Assembly: GCF_050942215.1 (NCBI RefSeq)
Contig: NZ_CP192056.1
Coordinates: 3,968,001-4,032,000, forward strand
Direction: 5' to 3'
Source of the DNA: Sphaerimonospora sp050942215
GTDB lineage: Bacteria; Actinomycetota; Actinomycetes; Streptosporangiales; Streptosporangiaceae
DNA: 64,000 bases
The position numbers and the translations under genes were made by a program. Under the pieces are notes generated by a model. It saw nothing but the letters and a program-made list of their open reading frames with translations, searched no databases and had not been told where the DNA came from. Position 1 is the first letter of the stretch; each line of letters begins with the position of its first letter. Shown here piece by piece: positions 32,655-41,480 of the stretch.

Positions 32655-33899
32655 TCAACCGCCGGCCCGCCCGTCCCGGCCGGACCGCGCCCGGTCGAGA
32701 GGGGCCCGATCGCGAGGGGCCCGGTCGAGAGGGGCCCGGTCGAGAGGGGGCCGGCGGATCAGCGCGGCCGCCTTGAGCGCCAGGTGGAGGAGCAGCCGGC
32801 TCTCCCCGTCGGCGAGGTCGAGCCCGGTGAGATGCTCGGCCTTGCCCAGCCGGTAATAGAGCGTCTGACGGTGGACGCCCAGGGCCGCCGCCGTCTCCTG
32901 CACATGCCCGGCACGGTCCAGGTACGTCTCCACCGTGTGCGCCAGGTCCGGCGAAGCGGGCGCCGACAGCGCGGCGCACCCCGCAGCCAGATCGGCGAGC
33001 TCCCGGTGCGGCAGCCGGACCAGCAGGCGGTAGACGCCCAGCTCCGGCCAGCTCGCCACCGGGGCGTGCCGGGTGACGTGCTCGGCCACCCGGAGCGCGA
33101 GCAGCGCCTCCTGCCAGCTCTCCCACGCCTCGTCCGGGTCCTCCCGGGGTCCCCCGACCCCGGCCGCCGATCCGTACGTCTCCCACAGCCGGTCGGCGAC
33201 CTCCCGCGCCTGCCCGGCCGGGGCCAGCACGGCGAGCAGCCGCTCACCCGCCTCCTCACCCGGCAGCCCGGCTTGCATCTCGTCCGGCATGCCGTCCGGG
33301 TCGGCCAGCACACCGCGCGGCAGCGGCGGCGGTTCGCCGGCCCCGTCCGGCGGGGTCCGTACGGCGAGGGCCGCCACCGGGCCCTCGACCTCGACTCCGG
33401 CGGCGGCCCGGACGGCCGGATCGGCGGAGAAGAAGGCACGCAGCCGGACCCGCCGTCCGCGTGCCTCCCGGGCCAGCCGCGCCGCTGCCCGGGCCACCAG
33501 CGGCGCCACGGCGGCCAGCCGCTCGTCGGTCAGCGCGCCCCCTGATCCGGAGAGAACCGGTCCCCCCGACGCAGCCGGTTCACCCCCGGGAGGGGCGTCC
33601 AGCAGCCAGAGGTAGCCGTAGTTCACCCCGCGATGCCGCAGCGGGACGCACACCCGGCCGAGCAGGCCGGGCAGGCCGGGGATGCGCACCGGGCCGGTCG
33701 CCGTGGCGATGCCGTACGCCTCGAAATGGGCGCGCACCTCGGCGGAGGCCCGCCGGCGCAGGATCGACTCCTGCCGGACCCGGTCGATGTCGCCGCTCTG
33801 CTCGCCGTACGCGAGCAGCTTGAACGACCGGTCCTCGATCGTCACCGAGGCGTCGAGCAGTCGCGCGATCTCATCGGCGATGTCCTGCATGGCCTCCAT
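32655..33899 (-). CDS. PucR-family regulator next to proline genes
   Basis: 414 residues with the PucR/CdaR layout: an N-terminal region (MQDIADEIARLLDASVTIED, YLWLLDAP), a GGDEF-like middle and a C-terminal helix-turn-helix (YLDRAGHVQETAAALGVHRQ, TLYYRLGKAEHLTGLDLADG). Divergent from proline dehydrogenase with a 74-base gap, it most likely activates those genes in response to proline, as PutR-type members do. An internal ATG (33890) is an alternative start. The last ~30 residues are a tandem repeat tail (PLDRAPLDRAP and variants), encoded by near-identical 15-base units around 32692-32752, which looks like a recent expansion. Confidence 0.85.
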   Translation of the reverse strand: MEAMQDIADEIARLLDASVTIEDRSFKLLAYGEQSGDIDRVRQESILRRRASAEVRAHFEAYGIATATGPVRIPGLPGLLGRVCVPLRHRGVNYGYLWLLDAPPGGEPAASGGPVLSGSGGALTDERLAAVAPLVARAAARLAREARGRRVRLRAFFSADPAVRAAAGVEVEGPVAALAVRTPPDGAGEPPPLPRGVLADPDGMPDEMQAGLPGEEAGERLLAVLAPAGQAREVADRLWETYGSAAGVGGPREDPDEAWESWQEALLALRVAEHVTRHAPVASWPELGVYRLLVRLPHRELADLAAGCAALSAPASPDLAHTVETYLDRAGHVQETAAALGVHRQTLYYRLGKAEHLTGLDLADGESRLLLHLALKAAALIRRPPLDRAPLDRAPRDRAPLDRARSGRDGRAGG

Positions 33900-33973
33900 T
33901 GTCGTGCATCTGTAGGAAAAACCTGTGGCGGATGTCCGTGGACCCCGTGACCTGCGAATTTTACCCTTTGACC

Positions 33974-34897
33974 ATGCTCGGATCTCTGCTTCTCGCGGCC
34001 TCGCGCAGCCCGCTGGCACGCCGGGCCGTCTCGGGTTCGCCGGCCACCCGCGCCGTCGTCGACCGCTTCGTGGCCGGCGAGTCCACCGCCGACGCCGTCG
34101 CGGCGACCCGCCGCCTGACCGGCTCCGGGCTCGCGGTCACGATCGACCATCTCGGCGAGGAGGTCCGCGACAAGGAGACCGCGATCGAGGCCGCCGAGGC
34201 GTACGTCACGCTGCTGGGCGCGCTGCGCCCGCTCGGGCTCGGGGACCGGGCCGAGGTGTCGGTGAAGCTGTCAGCGGTCGGGCAGGCGCTCGACGGCGGC
34301 GGGCCCGACGGCATCGCGCTGGAGAACGCCAGGCGGATCTGTTCCGCGGCGCGCGACAGCGGCGCGACCGTCACCCTGGACATGGAGGACCACACCACGG
34401 TCGACTCCACGCTGGAGATCCTGCGCGCGCTGCGCGCGGACTTCCCCGAGACCGGCGTGGCGATCCAGGCGTACCTGCTGCGCAGCGAGGCCGACTGCCG
34501 CGATCTCGCCGGCTCGCGGGTCCGCCTGGTCAAAGGCGCCTACCGCGAGCCCGCCTCCGTCGCCTACCAGGGCAGGGGCGAGGTGGACCGGGCCTACGTC
34601 CGCTGCCTGCGAGTGCTCATGGCGGGCGGCGGGTATCCCATGGTGGCCACGCACGACGACCGGCTGATCGCCGTCGCCGAGATGCTCGCCGGCCGGCACG
34701 GCCGCGACCGCGACGGTTACGAGTACCAGATGCTGTACGGCGTCCGGGCCGACAGGCAGCGCGACCTCGCCGCCGCCGGGCACCGGGTGCGCGTCTACGT
34801 TCCGTTCGGCGACGACTGGTACGGCTACTTCATGCGCCGTCTCGCCGAGCGCCCGGCCAACGTCGCCTTCTTCCTGCGCGCTCTGAAAGGCAAGTGA
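33974..34897 (+). CDS. Proline dehydrogenase (monofunctional)
   Basis: 307 residues from the ATG at 33974 (MLGSLLLAASRSPLARRAVS). FAD-dependent oxidation of proline to pyrroline-5-carboxylate, feeding electrons to quinones. TIM-barrel motifs: EVSVKLSAVGQALDGGG (catalytic Lys region), VTLDMEDHTTVDSTLEILRA, VAIQAYLLRSEADCRDLAG, VRLVKGAYREPASVAYQ, ATHDDRLIAVAEML, EYQMLYGVR and YVPFGDDWYGYFMRRLAERP. It is followed after 3 bases by P5C dehydrogenase. Upstream, A/T-rich GAATTTTACCCTTTGACC suggests a short-leader promoter. Confidence 0.93.
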   Translation: MLGSLLLAASRSPLARRAVSGSPATRAVVDRFVAGESTADAVAATRRLTGSGLAVTIDHLGEEVRDKETAIEAAEAYVTLLGALRPLGLGDRAEVSVKLSAVGQALDGGGPDGIALENARRICSAARDSGATVTLDMEDHTTVDSTLEILRALRADFPETGVAIQAYLLRSEADCRDLAGSRVRLVKGAYREPASVAYQGRGEVDRAYVRCLRVLMAGGGYPMVATHDDRLIAVAEMLAGRHGRDRDGYEYQMLYGVRADRQRDLAAAGHRVRVYVPFGDDWYGYFMRRLAERPANVAFFLRALKGK

Positions 34898-34900
34898 GCA

Positions 34901-36526
34901 ATGGATGCGATCACCAACGTCCCCCGCCCGGTCAACGAGCCGGTGTACGGCCACGCCCCCGGCAGCGCCGAGCGCGCGGCCCTGGAGGCCCGGATCAAGG
35001 AGCTCGGCGAGACACGGCTCGACCTCACGATGACGATCGGCGGTGAGCGGCGGATGGCGGGCGGCGCCCCGATCGACGTCGTCCAGCCGCACAACCACGC
35101 CGCCGTGCTGGGCACCACGGCCGACGCGACCGCCGCCGACGTACGCGCGGCGATCGACGCGGCGCTGGCCGCCGCCCCCGCCTGGCGGGCCCTGCCGTTC
35201 GAGGAGCGGGCCGCGGTCTTCCTGAAGGCCGCCGATCTGCTGGCCGGCCCGTGGCGGGCCACGCTCAACGCCTCGACGATGCTCGGCCAGTCCAAGTCGG
35301 TGCAGCAGGCCGAGATCGACGCGGCCTGCGAGCTGATCGACTTCTTCCGCTTCAACGTCTCCTTCGCCCGGCAGATCCTGGCCGAGCAGCCGGCGTCGTC
35401 GCCGGGCGCGTGGAATCGGATGGAGTATCGCCCGCTGGAGGGCTTCGTCCTGGCGATCACGCCGTTCAACTTCACCTCGATCGCGGCGAACCTGCCGACC
35501 GCCCCCGCGCTGATGGGGAACGTCGTCGTCTGGAAGCCGTCGCCGACCCAGCAGTTCGCCGCGCACTTCACGATGCGGCTGCTGGAGGCCGCCGGGCTGC
35601 CGCCCGGTGTGATCAACATGGTGACCGGCAACGGCGGCGCCGTCTCTGAGGTGGCGCTGCCCCACCCCGAGCTGGCCGGGATCCACTTCACCGGGTCGAC
35701 CGCGACCTTCCAGCACCTGTGGCGGACGGTCGGGGAGAACATCGCCGGCTACCGGGGCTATCCGAGGCTGGTCGGCGAGACCGGCGGCAAGGACTTCGTG
35801 GTCGCCCACCCCTCCGCCTCGGCCGAGGTGCTGTCGACGGCGCTGATCCGCGGCGCCTTCGAGTACCAGGGCCAGAAGTGCTCGGCCGCCTCCCGGGCGT
35901 ACGTGCCGCGGTCGCTGTGGTCACGGATCAGGGACGACTTCGTGGCCACGGCCGAGTCGCTCACGGTCGGCGACGTGGCGAGCGACCTGTCGGCGTTCAT
36001 GGGGGCCGTCATCGACGCCCGGGCGTTCGCCAAGCACCGGGCGGCCATCGACCGGGCCAGGGCGACGGACTCGATCGACGTGCTGACCGGGTCGTACGAC
36101 GACTCGACCGGATATTTCGTGAAGCCGACCGTCCTGGAGTGCGCCGACCCGGCGGACGAGGTGTTCGTCACGGAGTACTTCGGCCCGATCCTCGCGGTGC
36201 ACGTGTACGACGACGCGTCCTACGACAGGGTGCTGGACCAGATGGAGAGCGTCGCGCCGTACGCGCTGACCGGCGCGGTGATCGCGCAGGACCGGTACGC
36301 GATCGCGGCGGCCACCGAGCGGCTGCGCTTCGCCGCCGGCAACTTCTACGTCAACGACAAGCCGACCGGCGCCGTCGTCGGACAGCAGCCGTTCGGAGGC
36401 GCGCGGGCGTCGGGCACCAACGACAAGGCGGGGTCGATCTTCAACCTGATCCGCTGGGTGAACGCCAGGACGGTCAAGGAGGCCTTCGTCCCCCCGGCCG
36501 ACCACCGCTACCCCCACATGGGCTGA
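34901..36526 (+). CDS. pruA: 1-pyrroline-5-carboxylate dehydrogenase
   Basis: 541 residues, NAD-dependent oxidation of glutamate semialdehyde to glutamate, the second step of proline use. Rossmann and catalytic features: VLAITPFNFTSIAANLPTAP (the NFT motif), VVWKPSPTQQ, HFTGSTATFQHLW, LVGETGGKDFVVAHPSA (catalytic Glu), FEYQGQKCSAASRAYVP (catalytic Cys), FVTEYFGPILAVHVY. The ATG follows GTGAGCA three bases after proline dehydrogenase, so one transcript serves both; a strong hairpin ends it. Confidence 0.95.
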   Translation: MDAITNVPRPVNEPVYGHAPGSAERAALEARIKELGETRLDLTMTIGGERRMAGGAPIDVVQPHNHAAVLGTTADATAADVRAAIDAALAAAPAWRALPFEERAAVFLKAADLLAGPWRATLNASTMLGQSKSVQQAEIDAACELIDFFRFNVSFARQILAEQPASSPGAWNRMEYRPLEGFVLAITPFNFTSIAANLPTAPALMGNVVVWKPSPTQQFAAHFTMRLLEAAGLPPGVINMVTGNGGAVSEVALPHPELAGIHFTGSTATFQHLWRTVGENIAGYRGYPRLVGETGGKDFVVAHPSASAEVLSTALIRGAFEYQGQKCSAASRAYVPRSLWSRIRDDFVATAESLTVGDVASDLSAFMGAVIDARAFAKHRAAIDRARATDSIDVLTGSYDDSTGYFVKPTVLECADPADEVFVTEYFGPILAVHVYDDASYDRVLDQMESVAPYALTGAVIAQDRYAIAAATERLRFAAGNFYVNDKPTGAVVGQQPFGGARASGTNDKAGSIFNLIRWVNARTVKEAFVPPADHRYPHMG

Positions 36527-36533
36527 CCCGCAC

Positions 36534-36580
36534 GGGCCGCCCCCGGGGCCGCGGAGATCGACCGGCCCCGGGGGCGGCCC
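36534..36580 (+). terminator. Strong hairpin after pruA
   Basis: A perfect 18-bp stem: GGGCCGCCCCCGGGGCCG (36534-36551) pairs with its exact complement at 36563-36580 around an 11-base loop. There is no U-run, as is usual for very G+C-rich hosts. It starts 7 bases after the stop codon. Confidence 0.75.
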
Positions 36581-36660
36581 GGGCGGTGCGACACGACGCA
36601 CGCGGCATGCGCCCGGGGTCGAACGGGAAGCATCCGGCCACCCCTACCAGGACGGTTGAC

Positions 36661-36993
36661 ATGATCTTCATTACCGCGAAGTTCCGCGTACGGCCCGAGC
36701 ACGCCGACCGGTGGCCCGAGATCGTCGCCGATTTCACCCGGGCGACCCGGGCCGAGCCGGGCTGCCTGTGGTTCGACTGGTCGCGCAGCCTGGACGACCC
36801 GGCCGAGTACGTCCTGGTCGAGGCGTTCCGCGACGACGAGGCCGGCGCCGCCCACGTGCGGTCGGAGCACTTCGAGGAGGCGCGGCGGACGCTGCCGCGG
36901 CATCTCGCCGAGACGCCGCGGATCGTCAACGTGCGGGTCCCGCAGGACGACTGGTCCCGGCTCGGCGAGATGGCCGTACCCGACCAGGGCTGA
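36661..36993 (+). CDS. ABM-type putative quinol monooxygenase
   Basis: 110 residues with the antibiotic biosynthesis monooxygenase (ferredoxin-like) fold: MIFITAKFRVRPEHADRWPE, CLWFDWSRSLDDPAEYVLVE, HVRSEHFEEARRTLPRHLAE. The family includes cofactor-free quinol oxygenases (YgiN) and many uncharacterised dimeric proteins. The ATG lacks a strong Shine-Dalgarno (GGACGGTTGAC upstream). It lies after the pruA terminator, so it is probably separately expressed. Confidence 0.8.
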   Translation: MIFITAKFRVRPEHADRWPEIVADFTRATRAEPGCLWFDWSRSLDDPAEYVLVEAFRDDEAGAAHVRSEHFEEARRTLPRHLAETPRIVNVRVPQDDWSRLGEMAVPDQG

Positions 36994-37017
36994 CACGCCG
37001 GGGGATGTGATCTCGCA

Positions 37018-37050
37018 CCGCGCGCCCATCACGACGCGCTCCGCGCGCGG
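37018..37050. terminator. Candidate bidirectional hairpin between convergent genes
   Basis: CCGCGCGC (37018-37025) pairs with GCGCGCGG (37043-37050) across a 17-base loop, between the convergent monooxygenase and acyltransferase genes. It lacks a U-run. Confidence 0.4.
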
Positions 37051-37058
37051 CCGCGAGC

Positions 37059-37796
37059 TCACGACAAGCGTCCGCGCGCGGCGGCGTCGAGGGCGGCGGC
37101 CTCCTCCGGGGTGGGGGCGGTGCCGCCGAGATGGGCGGGCTGCCACCACACCCCGGGCGTGATCTCGGGGTAGGTGCGCTGCGCCTCGTCGAGCAGCTCC
37201 GACATCCGGCGCCGCAGCTCGGCGGTGAGCTTCCCGATGTCGTCGCCGGGTCCGGGGTGCATCGGCTCGCCGACCAGGATCGTGATCGGGACGTGCCGCT
37301 GGAGCAGCCTGCGCGGCCGGCCCTTGGTCCACAGCCGCTGCCCGCCCCACAGCGCGACCGGGATGATCGGGACCCCGGCCTCGACGGCCATCCGGATAGG
37401 GCCGCTCTTGATGTCCTTGACGGTGAACGACCTGCTGATCGTCGCCTCGGCGAAGTTGCCGACGATCTCCCCGGCGCGTAGGGCGCGTACGGCCGCACGG
37501 AACGCTCCGGCCCCGGCCGCGCGGTCGACCGGGATGTGGTGCATGCCGCGCATCAGCGGACCCGACACCGGGTGGGTGAACACCTCCTGCTTGGCCATGA
37601 ACCGGACGAACCGCCGCGAGGGCCGGGCTGCCAAGCCCGCGAAGACGAAGTCGAGGTAGCCGACATGGTTGCTGACCAGGATCGCGCCTCCCGACCGTGG
37701 CACGCGCTCGGCGCCCTCGACCCGGATCCGCAGGTCCAGCAGTTTGAAGGCGGTCAGTACGGCGCGGATCACCGTGGGATACACGAGCTCGGTCAT
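37059..37796 (-). CDS. 1-acyl-glycerol-3-phosphate acyltransferase (PlsC-like)
   Basis: 245 residues, membrane-associated lysophosphatidate acyltransferase family, making phosphatidate for phospholipids or triacylglycerol. Block I reads SNHVGYLD (usual NHxxxxD) and block III FAEATISRS (usual FPEGTRS), so both are recognisable but divergent; block IV is GVPIIPVALWGG. An operator-like repeat lies 12 bases upstream of the start, so the mRNA leader must be very short. Confidence 0.83.
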   Translation of the reverse strand: MTELVYPTVIRAVLTAFKLLDLRIRVEGAERVPRSGGAILVSNHVGYLDFVFAGLAARPSRRFVRFMAKQEVFTHPVSGPLMRGMHHIPVDRAAGAGAFRAAVRALRAGEIVGNFAEATISRSFTVKDIKSGPIRMAVEAGVPIIPVALWGGQRLWTKGRPRRLLQRHVPITILVGEPMHPGPGDDIGKLTAELRRRMSELLDEAQRTYPEITPGVWWQPAHLGGTAPTPEEAAALDAAARGRLS

Positions 37797-37808
37797 GTAC
37801 GGAACGGT

Positions 37809-37828
37809 AACCTACGCTTCGGTAGGTT
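37809..37828. promoter_or_regulatory. Operator-like inverted repeat before the acyltransferase gene
   Basis: AACCTAC and GTAGGTT with a 6-base spacer form a perfect 7-bp inverted repeat. On the minus strand the second half contains TAGGTT, which would be a -10 element, so a dimeric repressor (TetR-like size) binding here would block transcription. Confidence 0.45.
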
Positions 37829-37864
37829 CGGCATCCAGGGGACGGTCGCCGCCGCGTGGCCGCG

Positions 37865-39703
37865 TCAGTGACCGCGGAAGGCCTCCTCCAGCCACCATGC
37901 GGGCAGCCCTGGGGTGACCTTCGCGTGGACGAGGAGCGGCCGGTCGCGCGGGCCCTTCAGCCATTCGGCGACCCCCGCCAGGTCCTCCTCGCGCCGTACG
38001 GAGACCGCCGCGCAGCCGAAGCCCCGCGCGATCTCGGCGAGGTCGGCCGGCGGGAACGTGACGTTGTCCAGCGGGAAGCCGCCGGGGCCGAAGTGGTGCA
38101 CCTCGGCGCCGTAGGCGTCGTCGTCGTAGACCACGACGACCATCGGCAGCCCGAGCCGTACGACCGTTTCGAGCTCGGCGATGCCCATGAGCGCTCCCCC
38201 GTCGCCCAGCGCGGCGACGGGCAGGCGGTCCGGCCGGGCGATGGCCGCGCCGATGGCGGTGGCCAGGCCCAGGCCGACCGCCTGGAACGCCTGGGTGAAG
38301 CAGAACGCGCCGCCGTCCGGCACGGACAGGAACATCGACGGATAGCCCATGAAGTTCCCGGAGTCGACGGCCACGACCCGATCGGCCGGGAGCAGGTCGT
38401 CGAGTCCGATCGTCAGCGTCCTGGGATCGATCCGGCCGTCGCCGCCCGTGTCGGCGTACGGCACGTCGCGCCAGCGCACCTCGCGGGCGATCCGGTCGGC
38501 GACCCGCGCGCTCCGGTAGCCCTCACCGCCGTCGGCCGGTCCGTCGCCCCTGACGCCGAGGAGGCCGGCCACCGTCCGCGCCGTCGCGCGCACGTCGCCG
38601 ATCACGCCGAGGTCCACGGACCGGTTGACGCCGATGGCGTCGGCGTCCAGGTCGACCTGGACGACGGTCGTGTCCGGGCCGATCAGCGTGCCGTGCCGGG
38701 TGGTCCACATGGTGAGCGAGCAGCCCCAGGCGACGACGAGATCGGCGCCGCCGATGAGCTCGGCTGCCAGCGGCGAGGCGAATCCGCCCATCACGTCCAG
38801 GTCCCACGGACTGCCGTGGAAGTGGCCCTTCGCGACGGCCGAGGTGGCGAACAGCGCGCCCACCTGCTCGCCGAGCGCCTCGAGCTCCGGCCGCGCGCCC
38901 CGCGCCCCGCGACCGGCCACGAAGACCGGGCGCCGCGCCGTCTCCAGCAGCCCGGCGAGCCGCGCGATCGCGTCCGGCGCGGCCACGTCCGGCGCGGCCT
39001 CGTCCGGGGCCGCCGTCCCGGCGGCGTCCGCCGGCTCGGCGCCGTCGTCGGCGACCGGCTCGCCGGGGAACGTGAGTCCCCATGGCGCCGGAACCCGGCT
39101 CGCGGCGGCCTGCCGCACCCCGCCGCCACCGGCCCGCAGCTCCTGTACGGCGCGCGCCGCCTCGTCCGGCAGCTCCTCGCCCTGGATGTCCAGCGGCAGG
39201 CGGAGCAGCACGGTCCTGCGGCCCAGCAGCGCGGCGAGGAAGGCCATGACGGTGTCGTCGACCACGGTCTCGGCCGAGGCCACCCTGGCGACGTGGGCGC
39301 CGACGGCGGAGGCGAGGGCGGCCTGGTCGATCCGGAAGTTGGAGCGCGGCGAGGTCGCCTCGGGGGCGAGCACGAGCAGGGGCGTACGGCTCTTGGCCGC
39401 CTCCGTGACGCCGGTCAGCGCGTTGGTCAGGCCGGGCCCCTGGTGGACGGTGAGGACGGCGACCGTTCCGCTCATCCGGGCGTAGGCGTCCGCCATCGTG
39501 GCGGCGCCGCCCTCGTGGCGTGCCGCGACGTACCGCACGCCATGCCGTACGAGCGAGTTGGTGACGTGGAAGTTCCCGCTGCCGACGACGCCGAAGGCCG
39601 TGCGCACACCGAGGGAGGCGAGGACGGCGCCGACGGCTTCCGCGACGGTCATCGCCGGACGCCTCATCGCTCCGCCTGTCTCTCCGCCTGTCTCCGCGCT
39701 CAT
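37865..39703 (-). CDS. ThDP-dependent enzyme, acetolactate-synthase-like
   Basis: 612 residues with the three-domain thiamin diphosphate fold. N-terminal Pyr domain: TVAEAVGAVLASLGVRTAFG, ARHEGGAATMADAYARMSG (catalytic Glu), VHQGPGLTNALTGVTEA. A central FAD-like domain (LVVAWGCSLTMWTTRHG) follows an Ala/Pro-rich linker. C-terminal PP domain has ALGDGGALMGIAELETVVRL and DDDAYGAEVHHF, equivalent to the GDGx(24-30)N motif, with the final Asn replaced (DD-DAYG), so metal binding may differ. It resembles benzoylformate decarboxylase and acetolactate synthase relatives. It overlaps the cyclase-family gene (ATGA), suggesting one catabolic step pair; the substrate is unknown. Confidence 0.8.
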   Translation of the reverse strand: MSAETGGETGGAMRRPAMTVAEAVGAVLASLGVRTAFGVVGSGNFHVTNSLVRHGVRYVAARHEGGAATMADAYARMSGTVAVLTVHQGPGLTNALTGVTEAAKSRTPLLVLAPEATSPRSNFRIDQAALASAVGAHVARVASAETVVDDTVMAFLAALLGRRTVLLRLPLDIQGEELPDEAARAVQELRAGGGGVRQAAASRVPAPWGLTFPGEPVADDGAEPADAAGTAAPDEAAPDVAAPDAIARLAGLLETARRPVFVAGRGARGARPELEALGEQVGALFATSAVAKGHFHGSPWDLDVMGGFASPLAAELIGGADLVVAWGCSLTMWTTRHGTLIGPDTTVVQVDLDADAIGVNRSVDLGVIGDVRATARTVAGLLGVRGDGPADGGEGYRSARVADRIAREVRWRDVPYADTGGDGRIDPRTLTIGLDDLLPADRVVAVDSGNFMGYPSMFLSVPDGGAFCFTQAFQAVGLGLATAIGAAIARPDRLPVAALGDGGALMGIAELETVVRLGLPMVVVVYDDDAYGAEVHHFGPGGFPLDNVTFPPADLAEIARGFGCAAVSVRREEDLAGVAEWLKGPRDRPLLVHAKVTPGLPAWWLEEAFRGH

Positions 39704-40476
39704 CTCTCCACCAGGGCCAGCACGCGCAGCGGGCTGCCGGACCCGCCCACGATCGGCAGCGGCCCGGCGATCACCACGGCGCCGGTGGGAGGCAGCCGGT
39801 CGAGGTTGCGCAGCTGCGTCAGGCCGTACTTGCCGGCCCCGAGCAGGAAGGAGTGGCAGGGGAAGGCCGGATCGAACGAGTGGGCCGCCCCGGCGTCCGT
39901 GCCGACGGTCTCGACGCCGAGACCGAGGATCGGCGTCCGCTCGGCGAGGAAACGGGCGCACTCGACGGAGATGCCGGGAGTGTGCGACCCGGTCTCGTCC
40001 GCGTTGAGGAACCTGGCCGCGTCGTGGGCCCGGGCGTCCCATCCGGTGCGGTAGAGGAGCCAGCCGCCGTCGGGGAGCGGGCCGTGCCGCTTCTCCCAGG
40101 CCTCGACGTGGTCGATCTCGAGCAGGAAGTCGGGGTCGGCGGCCGACTCGGCGGCGAAGTCCAGCACCACGGCGGGCGCGATCAGCTTGCCGGCGGGCAC
40201 CGCCGAGACGTCCTCCCCGTCGCGGGCGGTCACCCAGTGGTTGGGGGCGTCGAAGTGGGTGCCGGTGTGCTCCCCGGTGGTGAAGTTGTTCCAGTACCAG
40301 GCCGGGCCCCGGTCGTCGTACCGGCTGATCTCCTGAAGACTGAACGTCGCCGTCTGGCCGAACTGCTCGGGCAGCCCCAGGATCGGGGTCTTCTCGGTCA
40401 GCGGCGCGGTCAGGTCGAGCACCTCGATCCCGCCGCCCCGGATGCCCTCCAGCAGATCCCGCAACACCGACATCAC
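39700..40476 (-). CDS. Cyclase-family (kynurenine formamidase-like) hydrolase
   Basis: 258 residues with the metal-binding signature HTGTHFDAPNHW (HxGTHxDxPxH) and the downstream H and E of the family. Relatives hydrolyse N-formylkynurenine, isatin or other amides. It starts two methionines in a row (40476 or 40473) and is translationally coupled to the ThDP enzyme by an ATGA overlap, so both probably act on one aromatic or keto-acid pathway. Confidence 0.8.
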   Translation of the reverse strand: MMSVLRDLLEGIRGGGIEVLDLTAPLTEKTPILGLPEQFGQTATFSLQEISRYDDRGPAWYWNNFTTGEHTGTHFDAPNHWVTARDGEDVSAVPAGKLIAPAVVLDFAAESAADPDFLLEIDHVEAWEKRHGPLPDGGWLLYRTGWDARAHDAARFLNADETGSHTPGISVECARFLAERTPILGLGVETVGTDAGAAHSFDPAFPCHSFLLGAGKYGLTQLRNLDRLPPTGAVVIAGPLPIVGGSGSPLRVLALVER

Positions 40477-40572
40477 GCCTCCCCTAACTCATACGCGGGC
40501 AAATCCTCCTACACTCTCGCCCCTTCGCGCCAGCCACGGGCGGGCCCCCGGTCGTCGGACCGGGCGGCTCCG

Positions 40573-40824
40573 CTACCACCGGAAGTAGACGAACAGGCGG
40601 CCGTGGTTCTTGGCGTCCTTGTCCATGCGGTGGTAGAGCGCCTTGATCTCCTTCTGCTCCAGGAAGCGGAGCACCTTCTTCTTGAGCTGGCCCGACCCCT
40701 TGCCGGGAATGATCTCCACCTGGGTGGCCTTCTTCCGGACCGCCTCCTCGATGACGCCGCGCAGCGCCCGGTCGATCTCGCTGCCCTTGTTGTAGATGTC
40801 ATGGAGATCGAGTTTGAGCTTCAC
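40573..40824 (-). CDS. Smr-domain-like protein
   Basis: 83 residues consisting of little more than a small MutS-related (Smr) domain: LKLDLHDIYNKGSEIDRALR, VEIIPGKGSGQLKKKVLRFL. Smr domains are nicking or RNA-cleaving nucleases; the usual (H/T)GxG loop reads PGKGSG here. Function in actinomycetes is unknown. Confidence 0.75.
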   Translation of the reverse strand: MKLKLDLHDIYNKGSEIDRALRGVIEEAVRKKATQVEIIPGKGSGQLKKKVLRFLEQKEIKALYHRMDKDAKNHGRLFVYFRW

Positions 40825-40857
40825 ACGGGTGATTCTAGAGGCCGGGCGGGCGATCGG

Positions 40858-41286
40858 TCAGCCGTGGAGATAGCCGACCAGCGCGTCCTTCTCCGTCTCC
40901 AGCTCCTCGATGGCGCTCTTGACGACGTCGCCGATGCTGACGATGCCCATCAGCCGTCCGTCCCGGACGACGGGGACGTGCCGCACGCGGTGGTCGGTCA
41001 TGGTGCGGCGCAGCTCCTCGACGTTGGCGTCGGGCGTGCAGGTCCTGACCTCCGAGGTCATGATCGTGGAGACCGGCCGATCGAGGATGGCGGCGCCCCG
41101 CTCGTACAGGTGTCGTACGACGTCCCGCTCGGACACGATGCCCTCGATGGTCTCGCCGTCCTCCGACACCACCACCGCGCCGATGTTGAACTCGGCCAGT
41201 CTGGCCAGGAGCTCCGCCACCGTCGCCCGCGGCGGGACGGTCACCACGCGTTTCCCCTTGCCCTGCAAGATCGTTCCAATGCGCAT
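40858..41286 (-). CDS. CBS-pair protein
   Basis: 142 residues from the ATG at 41286; a longer frame exists upstream but is not conserved-looking. Two CBS motifs: VTVPPRATVAELLARLAEFN with GAVVVSEDGETIEGIVSERD, and CTPDANVEELRRTMTDHRVR with HVPVVRDGRLMGIVSIGDVV. CBS pairs bind adenosine nucleotides and act as energy sensors; it has no catalytic domain. It is divergent from the MarR gene. Confidence 0.85.
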   Translation of the reverse strand: MRIGTILQGKGKRVVTVPPRATVAELLARLAEFNIGAVVVSEDGETIEGIVSERDVVRHLYERGAAILDRPVSTIMTSEVRTCTPDANVEELRRTMTDHRVRHVPVVRDGRLMGIVSIGDVVKSAIEELETEKDALVGYLHG

Positions 41287-41480
41287 CGACGCCGCCTTTC
41301 CGGCCCGAGGGCCCGCCCACCTCCCGCACCTGCCGAGAGCGGGGGTCTCCAGGACTGTTTTCCCAGGCAACAGTGGCGAGGACATCGCGTCAAGAGCTGC
41401 GGCTCCACCCTCTGGTAAATCTCCCCTTCGCTGCAGGGTTGACCGCCCCGAACGAGCATTGCGATCTTATGCTTGAAGTC

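Noticed and set aside
32692..32752. Possible CRISPR-like array from regular short repeats
   Set aside because: Units of about 15 bases without unique spacers; they encode the PucR C-terminal tail.
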